A DNA stretch of 7,917 bases from an uncultured Chlamydiae bacterium (GTDB lineage: Bacteria > Chlamydiota > Chlamydiia > Chlamydiales > Rhabdochlamydiaceae), in NCBI GenBank assembly GCA_903867585.1, contig CAIPRZ010000004.1:1-7917 (forward strand), in the 5' to 3' direction. Positions 5,784 through 7,917 of this stretch are shown one piece after another (within the stretch, counting starts at the first letter, position 1; each line of letters begins with the position of its first letter). The notes beneath the pieces were generated by a model that did no database searches, was not told the origin of the DNA, and saw nothing but the letters and a program-made list of their open reading frames with translations. The position numbers and the translations under genes were made by a program.

Positions 5784-5819
5784 AAAAAAAAAGGAGAAAG
5801 ATAATTAAATCTTTCTCCT
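5784..5819 (-). terminator. Intrinsic terminator downstream of tRNA-Phe
   Basis: A perfect 11-bp stem AGGAGAAAGAT/ATCTTTCTCCT (5792-5802 and 5809-5819) with a six-base loop, followed on the - strand by about eight T residues (5791-5784). It starts 4 bp after the tRNA discriminator base, so it ends the tRNA transcript. On the + strand no T-run follows the stem, so it is at best a weak stop for the HAD-like gene. Confidence 0.88.
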
Positions 5820-5823
5820 AAGA

Positions 5824-5896
<73 letters not shown>

Positions 5897-5919
5897 GCGG
5901 TAAATAAAAGTTCGAGCTA

Positions 5920-5949
5920 ACTATAGGGGTTTATTTGCTTTTTGCGCAA
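5920..5949 (-). promoter_or_regulatory. Candidate promoter for tRNA-Phe
   Basis: On the - strand TTGCGC (5949-5944) and TATAGT (5925-5920) are separated by 18 bp, about 23 bp upstream of the tRNA 5' end. The -35 box lies inside the last codons of tsp. The -10 is a good match and the position suits a tRNA promoter with a short 5' leader. Confidence 0.4.
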
Positions 5950-7841
5950 GAGCTTGTGTCATTCTGATTTAAAACAAGGGCATCTTTTAAAATGGCAATC
6001 GCCTCTTTAAGAGGTAGATCCTCCTTAAGCCCTTTTTGCATATCAAAAGGCTCATCAAGAAATTGTTGATAGGCCCTACTATGATCAATTCGATGCTGGC
6101 TATTGACCTTTAGACAGGCCAAAAATTTTGTCCAAAAGATTTCTTTAGTTTGTAAAAATGGTAAGTAATTTTTTTGAAACCACCCCTTCCTATGCTCTTC
6201 AATATCCAAAAGTGGATCTATATAATGAGGAGCTATCCGATCTGCACTTAAAGGATTTTCTAAAAACCTCTCACCAATTTTAAAAGGGTGATAAAAAGAT
6301 GGGACATGGATATCGGCCTTTACCCCATCGATTTGAGTGGTCTTACCTGATACGGTAAAATACCTACCCACTGTAATTTTATAGTAATTTTTAGCATTAG
6401 GGTCGGTTACGTTTTGATATTGTATACTTCCCTTGCCGTAGGTTCTATCATCTCCGACCACAAGAGCCCGTCCGTAATCTTGCAAAGCTCCAGCAACAAC
6501 CTCTGCAGCGGAAGCTGAAGCTTTTGAGGTTAATACAATTAAAGGACCATCAAAATAGCGATGAGGGTCTAAATCTCTTAAATAACTCACTCTGCCATGG
6601 GCATATCTGGAAACAGCAATCACCCCCGTATTTATAAATAACCCAGATACTTTAACCGCTTGGGATAAGAACCCCCCGCTATTTTGCCTTAAGTCTAAAA
6701 TCAGCCCTAAAAGTTCATGTTGCTTGTTTAAGGAGGCTATAGCCTCTTTAAGGTCAAATTCTGAAGAAGACCCCATTTTATTATCGTAAAAAGAGGATAA
6801 TTTAATTACCCCAATATGGCCTAAGCCACAAGGGACTGAATATTTACTAATACGACCATCGGATAAGACCACGGTTTGCCGCTTTACATTAACCTGATAG
6901 ATCTCATTACCATGGCCTCTTTTTAGCGACAAAGATACCTCAGACCCTTTAGGCCCCTCTAAGCTTTTTAAAATACTATCAAAAGCCATTTCAGATACCG
7001 GTTGATCGTTTAATTTTAATAATTGATCACCTTTTCTAATACCTGCTAAGTAAGCGGGTGCATTCATCACAATATCGGTTACAAGGACCCCAAAAAGGGT
7101 CTCTCTAAGAGAAAGACCTATCCCTTCAAACTGCTTTTCTAAAGATTTTTTTAATTCTAAGCCCTCACTTTTAGTAAAAAAAGCGGTATGAGAATCGAGT
7201 GATTTTGCAAACACTTTCAAAAAATGCTCAAAAAATGCTGAATAATAATCTTTAGCCAAAAAAGGCTCTTCGACCTTTTCCATTTTTTTTTCAAAGATAT
7301 TGAAAATAGTCAGCTTCTGCTCCGCTGTAACTTCCTGAAGGCCTAAATAACGGAGCTCTTGGGATAGAAAGCGGTTTATCTTTTTAACCCACCTCTGCCT
7401 TAGTTCCTGAAGATCTCGGGCATAAACGAGCTGGTTTTGAGATAAACTGGATTCCTGGCGCTGTAACTCCAATAACAGCTGGCGGTAAATCTCATTACGA
7501 AGGCCTCTTGCACGCTGCACGGAACACTTAAAAGTATAAAACTCTTTCTGCCATCCATTGAATTTCCCCTTTTCTAGATTGTCAATATTTTTCTGAATAT
7601 CTTTTGAAGCTGATTTTGATGCCTCATCTACCTCGTTTTGTAAAAGGTAGTTTTTTTCCACATCAAATAGACTGATAAAATTTTTTTTAACTTTTCGGTA
7701 AAGATTTTCATCAATCGTTTTTTGATCCACATGAAAATCAATAAAAGTTTTTAAAATGCCTTGAGCCTCTTCTTGCGATAAAGAATCTGCATAAATAAAA
7801 CTACTAATGGAAGTTAGTAATACAAACCACTTAAAGTGCAT
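5931..7841 (-). CDS. tsp: Tail-specific (C-terminal processing) protease, S41 family
   Basis: A 636-residue periplasmic serine protease of the Tsp/Prc type that degrades or trims proteins from the C terminus. A signal peptide covers about 1-18 (MHFKWFVLLTSISSFIYA). The N-terminal Tsp helical domain runs to about 230. A PDZ domain spans about 236-308 (FEGIGLSL, then APAYLAGIRKGDQLLKLN). The S41 catalytic domain spans about 335-515. Catalytic residues can be placed by alignment with E. coli Prc: Ser444 in SASAAE, Lys470 in TYGKGSIQ and Gln474. A C-terminal helical region ends at 636, close to the roughly 640 residues of chlamydial Tsp (CT441). There is one extra residue between Ser and Lys compared with E. 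coli Prc. No Shine-Dalgarno precedes the ATG. tRNA-Phe lies 34 bp downstream on the same strand. Confidence 0.95.
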   Translation of the reverse strand: MHFKWFVLLTSISSFIYADSLSQEEAQGILKTFIDFHVDQKTIDENLYRKVKKNFISLFDVEKNYLLQNEVDEASKSASKDIQKNIDNLEKGKFNGWQKEFYTFKCSVQRARGLRNEIYRQLLLELQRQESSLSQNQLVYARDLQELRQRWVKKINRFLSQELRYLGLQEVTAEQKLTIFNIFEKKMEKVEEPFLAKDYYSAFFEHFLKVFAKSLDSHTAFFTKSEGLELKKSLEKQFEGIGLSLRETLFGVLVTDIVMNAPAYLAGIRKGDQLLKLNDQPVSEMAFDSILKSLEGPKGSEVSLSLKRGHGNEIYQVNVKRQTVVLSDGRISKYSVPCGLGHIGVIKLSSFYDNKMGSSSEFDLKEAIASLNKQHELLGLILDLRQNSGGFLSQAVKVSGLFINTGVIAVSRYAHGRVSYLRDLDPHRYFDGPLIVLTSKASASAAEVVAGALQDYGRALVVGDDRTYGKGSIQYQNVTDPNAKNYYKITVGRYFTVSGKTTQIDGVKADIHVPSFYHPFKIGERFLENPLSADRIAPHYIDPLLDIEEHRKGWFQKNYLPFLQTKEIFWTKFLACLKVNSQHRIDHSRAYQQFLDEPFDMQKGLKEDLPLKEAIAILKDALVLNQNDTSSCAKSK

Positions 7842-7870
7842 ATAAAAACTAATTAAATCTTAATAAACTT

Positions 7871-7899
7871 TAATTAACCTATAATTAAAAATTTATCAA
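7871..7899 (-). promoter_or_regulatory. Candidate promoter for tsp
   Basis: On the - strand TTGATA (7899-7894) and TAATTA (7876-7871) are separated by 17 bp, 29 bp upstream of the tsp start codon. The -35 box is good and the spacing ideal, but the surroundings are almost purely A-T, which raises the chance-match rate. The predicted leader is short, about 20-25 bases, and has no purine-rich ribosome-binding site. Confidence 0.4.
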
Positions 7900-7917
7900 T
7901 ATATAAATGAAGCAAGC

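Overview
This looks like a chromosomal segment from a bacterium of the phylum Chlamydiota, most likely an environmental, amoeba-associated lineage and not the genus Chlamydia itself. The evidence is the rpsU-dnaJ gene pair, a Tsp/Prc protease of the length and layout of the chlamydial Tsp, a signal-peptide-bearing outer-membrane barrel of the Legionella MOMP/Lpg1974 type that is abundant in Simkania, Parachlamydia and Waddlia relatives, an AT-rich base composition and several starts with no Shine-Dalgarno sequence. This placement rests on remembered family and synteny knowledge; no search was run.

Layout from left to right. Positions 1-162 hold a gene-free leader. rpsU (ribosomal protein bS21) and dnaJ follow on the + strand, separated by 99 bp that carry a CIRCE-like heat-shock operator and a strong hairpin. 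A bidirectional terminator separates dnaJ from a convergent aspartyl-tRNA synthetase gene on the - strand. Upstream of that, also on the - strand, is a MOMP-like porin gene with its own terminator and a structured 5' leader. A 262-bp divergent intergenic region leads to a + strand HAD-like protein of unknown substrate. Convergent with it are a tRNA-Phe(GAA) gene with a strong terminator and, 34 bp upstream of the tRNA, a tsp protease gene, both on the - strand.

The genes are mostly housekeeping: translation (bS21, AspRS, tRNA-Phe), protein quality control (DnaJ, Tsp) and the cell envelope (porin). No mobile element, CRISPR array or phage gene is visible.

The most unusual object is the aspartyl-tRNA synthetase. 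It is of the archaeal/eukaryotic type and is fused in frame to a C-terminal YbaK/ProX-like aminoacyl-tRNA deacylase (editing) domain that keeps its candidate catalytic lysine and GxxxP loop. AspRS enzymes are not known to me to carry an editing module, so this is the best candidate for an undescribed system. Second is the CIRCE-like element in front of dnaJ, which suggests HrcA control separate from rpsU and overlaps an intercistronic hairpin.
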